DNA from: Streptomyces sp. ISL-43
GTDB taxonomy: Bacteria; Actinomycetota; Actinomycetes; Streptomycetales; Streptomycetaceae
Assembly (NCBI RefSeq): GCF_018614195.1
Contig: NZ_JAGGOT010000018.1
Location: 1 to 64,000 of the forward strand
Direction of reading: 5' to 3'
DNA: 64,000 nt
The first letter of the stretch is position 1. Every line of letters begins with the position of its first letter. This document shows positions 8,745 through 17,228 of the stretch, piece after piece. The notes beneath the pieces were generated by a model. It saw nothing but the letters and a program-made list of their open reading frames with translations, ran no database searches and was not told the origin of the DNA. The translations under genes were made by a program, and so were the position numbers.

Positions 8745-9905
8745 CTAGACCCCGAGCCCCAGCTCGCGGGCGATCAGCATGCGCTGGACCTCGCTCGTGC
8801 CCTCGCCGATCTCCAGGATCTTCGAATCGCGCCACATGCGGGCCACCGGGTACTCGTTCATGAACCCGTAGCCGCCGTGGATCTGCGTGGCGTCGCGCGC
8901 GTTGTCGACGGCCACCGTCGAGGAGTACAGCTTCGCGATGGCCGCCTCCTTCTTGAACGGCTCGCCCGCCACGAGCCGGGAGGCCGCGTCGCGCCAGCCG
9001 ATCCGGGCCATGTGGGCGCGCATCTCCATGTCCGCCAGCTTGAACTGGATGGCCTGGTTGTCGCCGATCGCCTTGCCGAAGGCGTGCCGCTCCTTCGCGT
9101 ACTTCACGGACTCGTCCACGCAGCCCTGCGCGAGCCCGGTCGCCAGCGCCGAGATGGCGACGCGGCCTTCGTCGAGGATCCGCAGGAACTGGGCGTAGCC
9201 GCGGCCCTCTTCACCGACCAGGTTGGCGAGGGGGACCCGTACGCCGTCGAAGGACAGTTCGCGGGTGTCCGAGGAGTTCCAGCCCACCTTGGAGTACGGG
9301 GCGGCCACGGTGAAGCCGGGGGTGCCGGACGGGACGATGATCGAGGAGATCTCCGGGCGGCCGTCGGCCTTGCGGCCCGTCACGGCCGTGACGGTGACCA
9401 GACCGGTGATGTCCGTACCGGAGTTGGTGATGAAGCACTTCGAGCCGTTGATCACCCACTCGTCGCCCTCGCGGACCGCGGTGGTGCGGGTGCCGCCCGC
9501 GTCGCTGCCCGCACCGGGCTCGGTCAGGCCGAAGGCGCCCAGGATCTCCCCGGAGCACATCCTCGGCAGCCACTGCCGCTTCTGCTCCTCGGTGCCGAAG
9601 AGGTAGAGGGGCATGGCGCCCAGGGAGACGCCCGCCTCCAGGGTGATGGCGACCGAGGAGTCGACGCGGGCCAGCTCCTCCAGGGCGATGCCGAGGGCGA
9701 GGTAGTCGCCGCCCATGCCGCCGTACTCCTCCGGGAAGGGCAGGCCGAACAGGCCCATGCGGCCCATCTCGCGGACGATCTCGTACGGGAACTCGTGCCG
9801 CTCGTACAGATCGCCGATCTTCGGCGCCACGACATCGTGCGCGAACGCCTCGACGGTGCGGCGGAGTTCCTCGTGCTCGGGGGTGAGCCGGTGGTCGAGG
9901 GCCAT
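8745..9905 (-). CDS. acdH: Acyl-CoA dehydrogenase of branched-chain acid catabolism (AcdH-like)
   Basis: A 386-residue FAD-dependent acyl-CoA dehydrogenase. The FAD/substrate signature FGLTEPGAGSDAGG lies near residue 130. The catalytic glutamate sits in the usual C-terminal place, EIGEGTSEVQ, as in short-chain and short-branched-chain enzymes. IHGGYGFMNEYPVARMWRD is the second family signature. It is the last gene of a carboxylase/HMG-CoA lyase operon on the minus strand, 8 bp after the lyase stop. That context points to isovaleryl-CoA or related branched acyl-CoA oxidation. The name acdH follows the S. coelicolor gene remembered next to desE. ATG 9905 has GGAG about 11 bases upstream. Confidence 0.88.
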   Translation of the reverse strand: MALDHRLTPEHEELRRTVEAFAHDVVAPKIGDLYERHEFPYEIVREMGRMGLFGLPFPEEYGGMGGDYLALGIALEELARVDSSVAITLEAGVSLGAMPLYLFGTEEQKRQWLPRMCSGEILGAFGLTEPGAGSDAGGTRTTAVREGDEWVINGSKCFITNSGTDITGLVTVTAVTGRKADGRPEISSIIVPSGTPGFTVAAPYSKVGWNSSDTRELSFDGVRVPLANLVGEEGRGYAQFLRILDEGRVAISALATGLAQGCVDESVKYAKERHAFGKAIGDNQAIQFKLADMEMRAHMARIGWRDAASRLVAGEPFKKEAAIAKLYSSTVAVDNARDATQIHGGYGFMNEYPVARMWRDSKILEIGEGTSEVQRMLIARELGLGV

Positions 9906-9913
9906 GGTCTTCG

Positions 9914-10846
9914 TTACTCCTTGTGGGAGAGGGCGCGGACGGTACGGGAGGGGCTGGGGCGCCCCAGCTGCTCGGCCATCCACACGCTCGTGGCGGTGAG
10001 GGCGGCCAGATCGACCCCGGTCTCGATGCCGAGGCCGTCCAGCATCCAGACGAGGTCCTCGGTCGCGAGATTGCCCGTGGCGCTCTTCGCGTACGGGCAT
10101 CCGCCGAGGCCGCCGGCGGAGGCGTCGACGGTGGTCACGCCGTGCTGGAGCGCGGCGAGGGTGTTGGACAGGGCCTGGCCGTAGGTGTCGTGGAAGTGCA
10201 CACCGATCCGGTCGGTGGCGACCCCCGCCTCGTTGAGCTCGTTCAGGAGGGTCTGGACGTGCCCCGGGGTGGCGACGCCGATGGTGTCGCCGAGGCTCAG
10301 CTCGTCACAGCCGAGGTCGAGCAGGGCCTTGGCGACGCCGACCACCTGGTCGACCGGGACCGGACCCTCCCAGGGGTCGCCGAAGCACATCGAGAGATAG
10401 CCGCGCACGTGCGCCTTCTGGTCCTTGGCCCGGGCCACGACGGGCTCGAACATGGCGAGGGACTCGGCGACGGTGCGGTTGAGATTGCGGGAGGCGAAGG
10501 TCTCGGTGGCCGAACCGAACACGGCGATGCGGGTGGCCCCGAGCGCCAGCGCGCGGTCGAGGCCGCGCTCGTTGGGGACGAGGACGGGCAGGGCCGCCTC
10601 CACGTCGGCGAGGAGCGGGAAGAGCTCCTCGGCGTCGGCCAGCTGGGGGACCCACTTGGGGTGCACGAAACTGGTGGCCTCGATGGTGCTGAGCCCCGCG
10701 GCCGCCAGCCGGTGGACGAACTCCGCCTTCACGTGGGTGGGGACGGCCGTCTTCTCGTTCTGCAGCCCGTCGCGCGCGCCGACCTCGTGGATGCGGACCC
10801 GGGCCGGCAGCCCGGGTGCGGCAACGGTCATGGGCAGCCCGTTCAT
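9914..10846 (-). CDS. Hydroxymethylglutaryl-CoA lyase
   Basis: A 310-residue HMGL-like TIM-barrel enzyme that cleaves HMG-CoA to acetoacetate and acetyl-CoA, the last step of leucine degradation. The catalytic EVGARDGLQNE motif is at about residues 21-31, the metal ligand motif GVHFHDTYGQAL is present, and the active-site cysteine loop is GGLGGCPYA near residue 235. The ATG (10844-10846) overlaps the TGA of the carboxylase alpha gene (ATGA). An internal ATG five codons in is an alternative. The dehydrogenase gene follows within 8 bp, so these genes form one operon. Confidence 0.93.
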   Translation of the reverse strand: MNGLPMTVAAPGLPARVRIHEVGARDGLQNEKTAVPTHVKAEFVHRLAAAGLSTIEATSFVHPKWVPQLADAEELFPLLADVEAALPVLVPNERGLDRALALGATRIAVFGSATETFASRNLNRTVAESLAMFEPVVARAKDQKAHVRGYLSMCFGDPWEGPVPVDQVVGVAKALLDLGCDELSLGDTIGVATPGHVQTLLNELNEAGVATDRIGVHFHDTYGQALSNTLAALQHGVTTVDASAGGLGGCPYAKSATGNLATEDLVWMLDGLGIETGVDLAALTATSVWMAEQLGRPSPSRTVRALSHKE

Positions 10847-12975
10847 TCGCTCTCCTCGTCCGGGGCGACCACGGCCAGGACCTGGTCCATGGCGACGGTG
10901 GTGCCGGGGGTGACGTCGATTTCGGTCACGGTGCCGGCGTGCGGGGCGGAGATGACGTGCTCCATCTTCATCGCCTCGACGACGAGCAGGCTCTGCCCGG
11001 CCGCGACCCTGTCGCCGACGGCCACCTTGACGACGGTGACGGTGCCGGGCATGGGGGCGGCGAGGGTTCCGGCGCCGGTGTGGCCCCGGCCGCCGAGGGC
11101 TGCCGCCACGGGGTCGTGGGCCTGCACGTGCCAGGAGTCACCGTCGCGGCCGAGCCAGGTCCCCTCCGGGGAGGTGGCGTGGCTGAACCGGTGCGTGACG
11201 CCGTCGAGCTCGATGGTGACGTGGTCGGGGGCGCGGTGGACGATCCGACCCCGGGCCGGTGCGCTGGGGCTCCCCCCCAGCCCCCGCGCCTCGAATGCCG
11301 ACGAGGCCGGATCGGCGGAGTCGGCTGCGCGGAGGAGGAGCTCCGTGTGCGGGTCGGGGCCTTGCCCCGGGTCCGTCCCGGCGGGCCGGGTGCGGACCTC
11401 CACCGGGTCCTGGCCCGGCAGGCGGAAGTGGTGCACCGTCCAGGCGGGGGTGCCGCCCAGGCGCCACCCGTTGGAGGCGCTGAAGGGGTCGACCCACCCC
11501 TCCGGACCCGCCGGCGCTTGAGGCGCGGGGGCCGGGGCCGAGCCCCGGTTTCGGGAAGGGGCGGGGTGGGGGGCGGAAAGCAGTGCCGCCGCCGCGTACA
11601 CCTCCGACGGGACCGACGGCGGGAGCAGGGACGGGAGGTCCCGTTCCACCAGGCCCGTGTCCAGGTCCCCGGAGACCACATCCGGATGCGCCAACAGCCT
11701 CCGCAGGAAACCGGTGTTGGTCTGGACGCCCAGGATGACCGTGTCGGCCAACGCGCCCCGCAGCACCCGCAGAGCGGTCGCGCGGTCGGGGCCGTACGCG
11801 ATGACCTTCGACAGCATCGGGTCGTACGTCGACCCGGTGTCCACCCCCGCCACCAGCCCGGAGTCCGTCCGCACGGAGCCGCCGGACGGTTCGGACAGCG
11901 CCAGCACCATGCCGCCGGAGGGCAGGAACCCCCGTGCCGGATCCTCCGCGCAGACCCGGGCCTCGATCGCGTGCCCGGTCAGGACGACGTCCCACTGGCC
12001 GAAGCCCAGCTCGGCGCCCGCCGCCACCCGCAGCTGCTGCTCCACCAGGTCCAGCCCGGTGATCAGCTCCGTCACCGGGTGCTCGACCTGGAGCCGGGTG
12101 TTCATCTCCATGAAGTAGTACGAGGAGGGGTCGGAGCCGGGCACGATGAACTCCACCGTGCCCGCGCCGACGTACCCGCACGAGCGCGCCGCCTCCACGG
12201 CCGCCGCGCCCATCGACTCCCGCAGCTTTGGCGTCAGCAGGACCGACGGGGCCTCCTCGATCACCTTCTGGTGGCGCCGCTGCAGCGAGCACTCGCGCTC
12301 GCCGAGGTGCACCACGTTCCCGTGCGCGTCCGCCAGTACCTGGATCTCGATGTGCCGGGGCCGGTCCACCCAGCGCTCCACGAGCAGCGTGTCGTCCCCG
12401 AAGGAGGACCGCGCCTCGCGCCGTGCCGCCGCGATCTCCTCGCTCAGCAGCCCTGGGTCCCGTACCAGCCGCATGCCCTTGCCGCCGCCGCCCGCCGAGG
12501 GCTTCAGCAGGACCGGCATGCCGATCTCCTCGGCGGCGGCGGCCAGTTCGGCGTCCGACAGGCCGCTGCCCGAGGAGCCGGGGACCACGGGCACGCCCGC
12601 CGCCTTGACGGTCTCCTTGGCCCGGATCTTGTCGCCCATCAGGGAGATCGCGCTCGCCGGCGGCCCGATGAAGGCCAGTCCGGCGTCCGCGCAGGCCTGC
12701 GCGAAGGCCGCGTTCTCCGCGAGGAAGCCGTAGCCGGGGTGGACGGCCTCGGCGCCGGTCCGGCGCGCCGCGTCGAGCAGCCGCTCCACCGACAGATAGC
12801 TCTCGGCGGCCGCCGCCGGGCCGATCCGGACGGCCGTGTCGGCCTCGCGTACGTGCCGGGCGTCCGCGTCCGCGTCGCTGAAGACGGCGACGGAGCGGAT
12901 GCCGAGCTGCCGCAGGGTGCGGATGACCCGGACCGCGATCTCGCCCCGGTTCGCCACCAGAACAGTGCTGAACAT
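10843..12975 (-). CDS. Biotin-carrying acyl-CoA carboxylase alpha subunit (methylcrotonyl-CoA carboxylase-like)
   Basis: About 710 residues. The N-terminal biotin carboxylase domain starts VLVANRGEIAVRVIRT and contains the ATP-grasp Gly-rich loop KPSAGGGGKGM and EMNTRLQVEHPVTE. The C-terminal biotinyl domain carries the biotin lysine in EAMKMEHV about 30 residues from the end. It carboxylates biotin and, with the beta subunit encoded just upstream, carboxylates 3-methylcrotonyl-CoA; propionyl- or acetyl-CoA are alternatives. I start at ATG 12975 (MFSTVLVANRGE); a GTG at 12990 would add five residues. The linker between the two domains contains two stretches resembling a common Streptomyces intergenic repeat (11266-11310 and 11501-11570), translated in frame. 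Confidence 0.92.
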   Translation of the reverse strand: MFSTVLVANRGEIAVRVIRTLRQLGIRSVAVFSDADADARHVREADTAVRIGPAAAAESYLSVERLLDAARRTGAEAVHPGYGFLAENAAFAQACADAGLAFIGPPASAISLMGDKIRAKETVKAAGVPVVPGSSGSGLSDAELAAAAEEIGMPVLLKPSAGGGGKGMRLVRDPGLLSEEIAAARREARSSFGDDTLLVERWVDRPRHIEIQVLADAHGNVVHLGERECSLQRRHQKVIEEAPSVLLTPKLRESMGAAAVEAARSCGYVGAGTVEFIVPGSDPSSYYFMEMNTRLQVEHPVTELITGLDLVEQQLRVAAGAELGFGQWDVVLTGHAIEARVCAEDPARGFLPSGGMVLALSEPSGGSVRTDSGLVAGVDTGSTYDPMLSKVIAYGPDRATALRVLRGALADTVILGVQTNTGFLRRLLAHPDVVSGDLDTGLVERDLPSLLPPSVPSEVYAAAALLSAPHPAPSRNRGSAPAPAPQAPAGPEGWVDPFSASNGWRLGGTPAWTVHHFRLPGQDPVEVRTRPAGTDPGQGPDPHTELLLRAADSADPASSAFEARGLGGSPSAPARGRIVHRAPDHVTIELDGVTHRFSHATSPEGTWLGRDGDSWHVQAHDPVAAALGGRGHTGAGTLAAPMPGTVTVVKVAVGDRVAAGQSLLVVEAMKMEHVISAPHAGTVTEIDVTPGTTVAMDQVLAVVAPDEESE
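11266..11310. repeat. Streptomyces-type GC-rich repeat inside the carboxylase alpha gene (copy 1)
   Basis: The stretch begins GGGGCTCCCCCCCAGCCCCC and continues with GCGCCTCGAATGCC and GACGAGGCCGG. This is the arrangement I remember from a very frequent streptomycete intergenic repeat. It lies in the coding region for the interdomain linker and is in opposite orientation to the copy at 11501-11570. Confidence 0.5.
11501..11570. repeat. Streptomyces-type GC-rich repeat inside the carboxylase alpha gene (copy 2)
   Basis: It reads TCCGGACCCGCCGGCGCTTG, then AGGCGCGGGGG, then the hairpin CCGGGGC-CGA-GCCCCGG (11532-11548), then TTTCGGGAAGGGGCGGGG. This is a near-complete copy of the common streptomycete intergenic element, translated in frame as an Ala/Pro-rich linker. 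Confidence 0.55.
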
Positions 12976-12991
12976 CAGTGAGGTCCTCACG

Positions 12992-14608
12992 TCACATACG
13001 GAAGATGCCGAAAGCGGAGTCGCCCAGCGGGGCGTTCGCGCACGCGGTCAGGGCCAGTCCCAGCACCTGCCGGGTCTCCAGCGGGTCGATGACCCCGTCG
13101 TCCCACAGCCGGGCGGTCGCGTAGTAGGCGTTGCCCTGTGCCTCGTACTGCTCCCGGACCGGGGCCTTGAAGGCCTCCTCGTCCTCGGCGGGCCACTCCT
13201 GGCCGGCGCCCTCGATCTGGTCCCGCTTGACCGTCGCGAGGACGGACGCGGCCTGCTCGCCGCCCATCACGGAGATCTTGGCGTTGGGCCACATCCACAG
13301 GAAGCGCGGCGAATAGGCCCGCCCGCACATGGAGTAGTTGCCGGCGCCGTAGCTGCCGCCGACCACGACGGTCAGCTTCGGGACCCGGGTGCAGGCCACG
13401 GCCGTGACCATCTTGGCGCCGTGCTTGGCGATGCCGCCGGCCTCGTAGTCCCGGCCGACCATGAAGCCGGAGATGTTCTGGAGGAAGAGCAGCGGGATGC
13501 CGCGCTGGTCGCACAGCTCGATGAAGTGCGCGCCCTTCTGGGCGGATTCGGAGAACAGGATGCCGTTGTTGGCGACGATCCCGACGGGGTGGCCGTGGAT
13601 CCGGGCGAAGCCGGTGACCAGCGTCTGCCCGAACTCCGCCTTGAACTCCTGGAAGCGGGAGCCGTCCGCGATCCGGGCGATGATCTCGCGGGCGTCGTAG
13701 GGGGTGCGGGAGTCGACGGGGACCGCGCCGTACAGCCCGTACGGGTCCACCTTGGGCTCCTCGGGAGCCTCCACCGACCAGGGCAGGGCCCGGCGCTCGG
13801 GCAGGGTGGCCACGATGTTCCGTACGATCCGCAGCGCGTGCGCGTCGTCCTCCGCGAGGTGGTCGGTGACGCCCGAGGTCCGGGAGTGGACCTCGCCGCC
13901 GCCGAGCTCCTCGGCCGTGACCACCTCGCCGGTGGCGGCCTTCACCAGCGGCGGGCCGCCGAGGAAGATGGTGCCCTGGCCGCGCACGATGACGGCCTCG
14001 TCGCTCATGGCGGGGACGTACGCGCCGCCCGCCGTGCAGGAGCCGAGGACGGCGGCGATCTGCGGGATGCCGGCCCCCGACATGCGGGCCTGGTTGTAGA
14101 AGATGCGGCCGAAGTGGTCCCGGTCGGGGAAGACCTCGTCCTGCATGGGGAGGAAGGCACCGCCGGAGTCGACGAGGTAGAGGCAGGGGAGACGATTCTC
14201 CAGGGCCACTTCCTGGGCGCGCAGGTGCTTCTTTACGGTCATCGGGTAGTACGTGCCGCCCTTGACGGTGGCGTCGTTCGCGACGATCACGCACTCGCGG
14301 CCGCTGACCCGGCCGATGCCGGCGATCACCCCGGCGGCCGGAGCCGCGCCCCCGTACATGCCCTCGGCGGCCAGCGGGGCCAGCTCCAGGAAGGGGGACC
14401 CGGGGTCGAGGAGGGCGTCCACGCGGTCGCGCGGCAGGAGCTTCCCGCGGGCGGTGTGGCGGGCGCGGGCCTTCTCCCCGCCGCCGAGCCGGGCGGCCTC
14501 CAGACGGGCGCGCAGGCCGTCGGCGAGCTCGCGGTGGGCGGCCTCGTTGGCCCGCCAGGCATCGGACGCCGGGTCGGCGGCGCTCGTCAGCACTGGTGCC
14601 TGCTGCAT
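12992..14608 (-). CDS. Acyl-CoA carboxylase beta subunit (methylcrotonyl-CoA carboxyltransferase)
   Basis: A 538-residue carboxyltransferase with the paired crotonase-fold domains of the MCC/PCC beta family. Family-specific stretches are [55 protein letters not shown] and [18 protein letters not shown], plus the C-terminal [21 protein letters not shown]. The last three are typical of methylcrotonyl- rather than propionyl-CoA carboxylase beta subunits. It is first in the operon, followed 16 bp later by the alpha gene. Its promoter region is shared with a divergent TetR gene and holds two palindromes at 14639-14685. Confidence 0.93.
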   Translation of the reverse strand: MQQAPVLTSAADPASDAWRANEAAHRELADGLRARLEAARLGGGEKARARHTARGKLLPRDRVDALLDPGSPFLELAPLAAEGMYGGAAPAAGVIAGIGRVSGRECVIVANDATVKGGTYYPMTVKKHLRAQEVALENRLPCLYLVDSGGAFLPMQDEVFPDRDHFGRIFYNQARMSGAGIPQIAAVLGSCTAGGAYVPAMSDEAVIVRGQGTIFLGGPPLVKAATGEVVTAEELGGGEVHSRTSGVTDHLAEDDAHALRIVRNIVATLPERRALPWSVEAPEEPKVDPYGLYGAVPVDSRTPYDAREIIARIADGSRFQEFKAEFGQTLVTGFARIHGHPVGIVANNGILFSESAQKGAHFIELCDQRGIPLLFLQNISGFMVGRDYEAGGIAKHGAKMVTAVACTRVPKLTVVVGGSYGAGNYSMCGRAYSPRFLWMWPNAKISVMGGEQAASVLATVKRDQIEGAGQEWPAEDEEAFKAPVREQYEAQGNAYYATARLWDDGVIDPLETRQVLGLALTACANAPLGDSAFGIFRM

Positions 14609-14638
14609 CGGTCGAGCTCCCTTGCTCGGTACACGCTT

Positions 14639-14685
14639 GTTAATGAGCGTTAACGCATGTGGGGCTTAGGTTAACGACCGCTAAC
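14639..14685. promoter_or_regulatory. Two TetR-type operators between the carboxylase operon and its regulator
   Basis: GTTAATGAGCGTTAAC (14639-14654) and GTTAACGACCGCTAAC (14670-14685) are 16-bp imperfect palindromes whose centres are 31 bp apart, about three helical turns. They fill the 100-bp divergent intergenic region and are the obvious binding sites for the TetR protein encoded at 14709. Confidence 0.75.
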
Positions 14686-14708
14686 GGCCCTGTCTAGAAT
14701 GGATTTCC

Positions 14709-15287
14709 ATGAGCACCAGAGCGGCCGCACCGACCCGTCGCGAGCAGATCCTCAACGAGGCCGCCCGCCTCTTCGCCGCGCGCGGATTCCACGGCGTGGG
14801 CGTGGACGAGATAGGCGCCGCCGTCGGTATCAGCGGCCCCGGCCTGTACCGGCATTTCGCGGGCAAGGACGCCATGCTCGCCGAGCTGCTCGTCGGCATC
14901 AGCGAACGGCTGCTGACCGGCGGCCGCCGACGGGTGGAGGAGGCGGCCGGCGACCCGGCCGGCGTACTGGCCTCCCTCGTCGAGGGCCACATCGACTTCG
15001 CGCTCGACGACCGGGCACTGATCACCCTCCACGACCGCGAGCTCGACCGGCTGCGCGAGGCGGACCGCAAGCTCGTACGGCAGCTGCAGCGGCAGTACGT
15101 CGAGCTGTGGGTCGATGTCGTGCGCGAGCTGAACCCCGAGGTGGGCGAGGCGGAGGTACGCGTCTGCGTGCACGCGGTCTTCGGCCTGCTGAACTCCACC
15201 CCGCACCTGGCCGCCCTGGGCCGGGAGGCGACGGAGTCGCTGCTGCGGCGGCTCGCCAACGGGGCGTTCGGGGCGCTGTCGGGATGA
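14709..15287 (+). CDS. TetR-family regulator of the leucine-catabolism operon
   Basis: A 192-residue TetR repressor. The N-terminal DNA-binding domain is clear: RREQILNEAARLFAARGFHG then VDEIGAAVGISGPGLYRHF with the KDAMLAELL helix 4 start. The C-terminal ligand domain is alpha-helical. It is divergent from the carboxylase/HMG-CoA lyase/acdH operon with two operators in between, so it probably represses that operon and itself, with an acyl-CoA intermediate as a plausible inducer. Confidence 0.9.
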   Translation: MSTRAAAPTRREQILNEAARLFAARGFHGVGVDEIGAAVGISGPGLYRHFAGKDAMLAELLVGISERLLTGGRRRVEEAAGDPAGVLASLVEGHIDFALDDRALITLHDRELDRLREADRKLVRQLQRQYVELWVDVVRELNPEVGEAEVRVCVHAVFGLLNSTPHLAALGREATESLLRRLANGAFGALSG

Positions 15288-15352
15288 AGTCACGTGTCCG
15301 CCGGTCGGGATGGGGCGGACGCCTGCGCCCGCGCGGCGGCAGAATGGGCCGC

Positions 15353-16150
15353 ATGCCGAAGCCGATAGAGACGCCCGTACCCAGCCGCGCCGAACTCGTC
15401 GACCACCTGGTCCGGACGCGGATCGCGGGGCAGGTGGCCACCCCGCGCGAGAACAACCTCTCCCACTACCGCAAGCTCGCCAACGGCGACCGGCACTACT
15501 GGCTGGGTCTGGAGCTGGGCGACCGCTGGAGCGACGAGCAGGACGTGCTCGCGGTGATGGCGGAGCGCTGCGGGGTCGTGGACGAGCCCGCGTACATGTA
15601 CGGCCAGGACACCATCGACCCGGAACTGACCGTGGCCGGCCTGGACCGGCTGGCGGCGCGGCTGCGCAAGGCCGCGCTGGACCGGCAGAGCGTGCTCCTG
15701 GCCACCGGCCACCCGGGCGGCCTGCTGGACGTCCACCGGGCGACGGCCGACGCCCTGCGCGCGGCGGGCTGCGAGATCGTGGTGATCCCGCCGGGCCTCA
15801 TGGCCGACGAGGGCTCGGTGTGGCAGTTCGCGGACGTCGCCGTACTGGAGCGCGGCGCGACCCTGTGGCACACCCACTCCCCGGAGCCGATGGCGGCGAT
15901 CCTGGACGCCCTGACGGGACACGGCCGCCCCCAGCCGGACCTGGTCGTCGCCGACCATGGCTGGGCGGGCTGCGCCGCGCAGCGCGGCCTGGACGCGGTG
16001 GGGTACGCGGACTGCAACGACCCGGCGCTCTTCCTGGCCGAGGCCGAGGGCACCCTCCAGGTGGCGGTCCCCCTGGACGACCACGTCCGCGACCCGCGCT
16101 TCTACGACCCGATGGTGGCGTATCTGCTCGACGCGGCGGGCCTGCTGTAG
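15353..16150 (+). CDS. Phosphatase-like conserved actinobacterial protein
   Basis: About 265 residues, starting MPKPIETPVPSRAELVDHLV (ATG 15353; ATG 15344 is equally possible and neither has a strong ribosome site). The N-terminal half has a conserved HYWLGLELGDRWSDEQDVL stretch. The C-terminal half has an LLATGHPGGLLDVHRA motif, then VVIPPGLMADEG and DLVVADHGWAGCAA, suggesting a Rossmann-like fold with conserved His/Gly loops. From memory this matches a Streptomyces family called phosphatase (PF15698), but I know of no firm substrate. It follows the TetR gene by 65 bp on the same strand. Confidence 0.65.
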   Translation: MPKPIETPVPSRAELVDHLVRTRIAGQVATPRENNLSHYRKLANGDRHYWLGLELGDRWSDEQDVLAVMAERCGVVDEPAYMYGQDTIDPELTVAGLDRLAARLRKAALDRQSVLLATGHPGGLLDVHRATADALRAAGCEIVVIPPGLMADEGSVWQFADVAVLERGATLWHTHSPEPMAAILDALTGHGRPQPDLVVADHGWAGCAAQRGLDAVGYADCNDPALFLAEAEGTLQVAVPLDDHVRDPRFYDPMVAYLLDAAGLL

Positions 16151-16174
16151 ACCCCGCGACGCCGTCGCAGGGGG

Positions 16175-16191
16175 CCGGGGCGGAGCCCCGG
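16175..16191. terminator. Short bidirectional hairpin
   Basis: CCGGGGC-GGA-GCCCCGG forms a 7-bp stem with a 3-base loop between two convergent genes (stops at 16150 plus, 16214 minus). The GGGGCGGAGCCCC core recurs often in Streptomyces intergenic DNA. Confidence 0.5.
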
Positions 16192-16213
16192 GTCTCTCGG
16201 GTCCGGGCCGGGC

Positions 16214-17200
16214 TCAGGGCCCGCCCGCGGGAGTGGGGGGACCGGGGACGCCCGCGGACGCCGGCGGCGGGGCCGGTGTCGGGGTCGGGTCCAGGTACAC
16301 GCGGCGGATCGCCGGGAAGCGTTCGCGCAGCTGGGCCTCCGCGTCCTCGCACGCCGCTTCCACCTGCCGCGCCGACGCCAGGTCGTGGAAGTCGATCTTC
16401 GCCGCGATCAGTACCTCCGACGGCCCCTGCACCAGCGTGGTCAGCTCCAGCACGCCCTCGATGTGCAGCACCGAGAGCAGCTCCTCCCGTACCTCCGCGC
16501 GCATCCCGGGCGGCAGCGGGCGGCCGATCAGGTACTGCGCGTTCGAGCGGCCCAGCTCCCACGCCACCCACACCAGGAGCAGCCCGATCAGCAGCGAGGC
16601 CACCCCGTCGTAGACGCCCGATCCGGTGAGCTGCGCGCCCAGCAGGCCGCCGGCCGCCAGCGCCAGGCCGATCAGCGCGGCCACGTTCTCCAGCAGGACG
16701 GCCTTCACCGCCGTGTCCGGGGTGTGCTGCACGTACAGCCCCAGCGGCGCCCGCATCCGCGCGGCCTCGCCCTTGACCTGCCGCCAGGCCACCAGCAGCG
16801 AGTAGCCCTCCAGCAGGAAGGCGACGGCGAGGATGACGTAGGACAGCGCGGGGTTCCCCGGGTCCTCCCCGTGGACCAGCGTGTGGACGCCGTCGTAGAC
16901 CGCGAACACCGCGCCGCCGACGAAGGTGGCGATCGAGGCCAGGAGCGCCCAGATGTACCGCTCGGGGCCGTATCCCAGCGGGTGCGCCTCGTCCGCCGGC
17001 TTCGCGCTGCGCTTGAGGGAGGCCAGCAGCATGACCTCGGTGACGGTGTCGGCCACCGAGTGCGCGGCCTCGGAGAGCATCGCGCTCGATCCGCTGACGA
17101 TCCCGCCGACCGCTTTGGCTGCGGCGATGCCGAGGTTCGTGACGACGGCGACGGCGACCGTACCGACGCTTTCGTCTTCGCTTCCACCACTGCTGGACAT
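16214..17200 (-). CDS. Cation diffusion facilitator (ZnT9-like) transporter
   Basis: A 328-residue membrane protein with about six predicted transmembrane helices and a cytoplasmic C-terminal domain (from about residue 215) like other CDF proteins. The HPLGYGPERYIWALLAS motif after helix 2 is characteristic. Helix 2 keeps His-x3-Asp (SEAAHSVADT), but the equivalent helix-5 site reads ENVAALIG, without the second His/Asp pair, as in the ZnT9 subgroup. Divalent-metal efflux is the family role, but the altered site makes the ion uncertain. The C-terminus is a Pro-rich tail. It follows the thioesterase gene by 28 bp on the same strand. Confidence 0.85.
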   Translation of the reverse strand: MSSSGGSEDESVGTVAVAVVTNLGIAAAKAVGGIVSGSSAMLSEAAHSVADTVTEVMLLASLKRSAKPADEAHPLGYGPERYIWALLASIATFVGGAVFAVYDGVHTLVHGEDPGNPALSYVILAVAFLLEGYSLLVAWRQVKGEAARMRAPLGLYVQHTPDTAVKAVLLENVAALIGLALAAGGLLGAQLTGSGVYDGVASLLIGLLLVWVAWELGRSNAQYLIGRPLPPGMRAEVREELLSVLHIEGVLELTTLVQGPSEVLIAAKIDFHDLASARQVEAACEDAEAQLRERFPAIRRVYLDPTPTPAPPPASAGVPGPPTPAGGP

Positions 17201-17228
17201 GGAGTGACGGTACGTCGGACGGTCGTAA

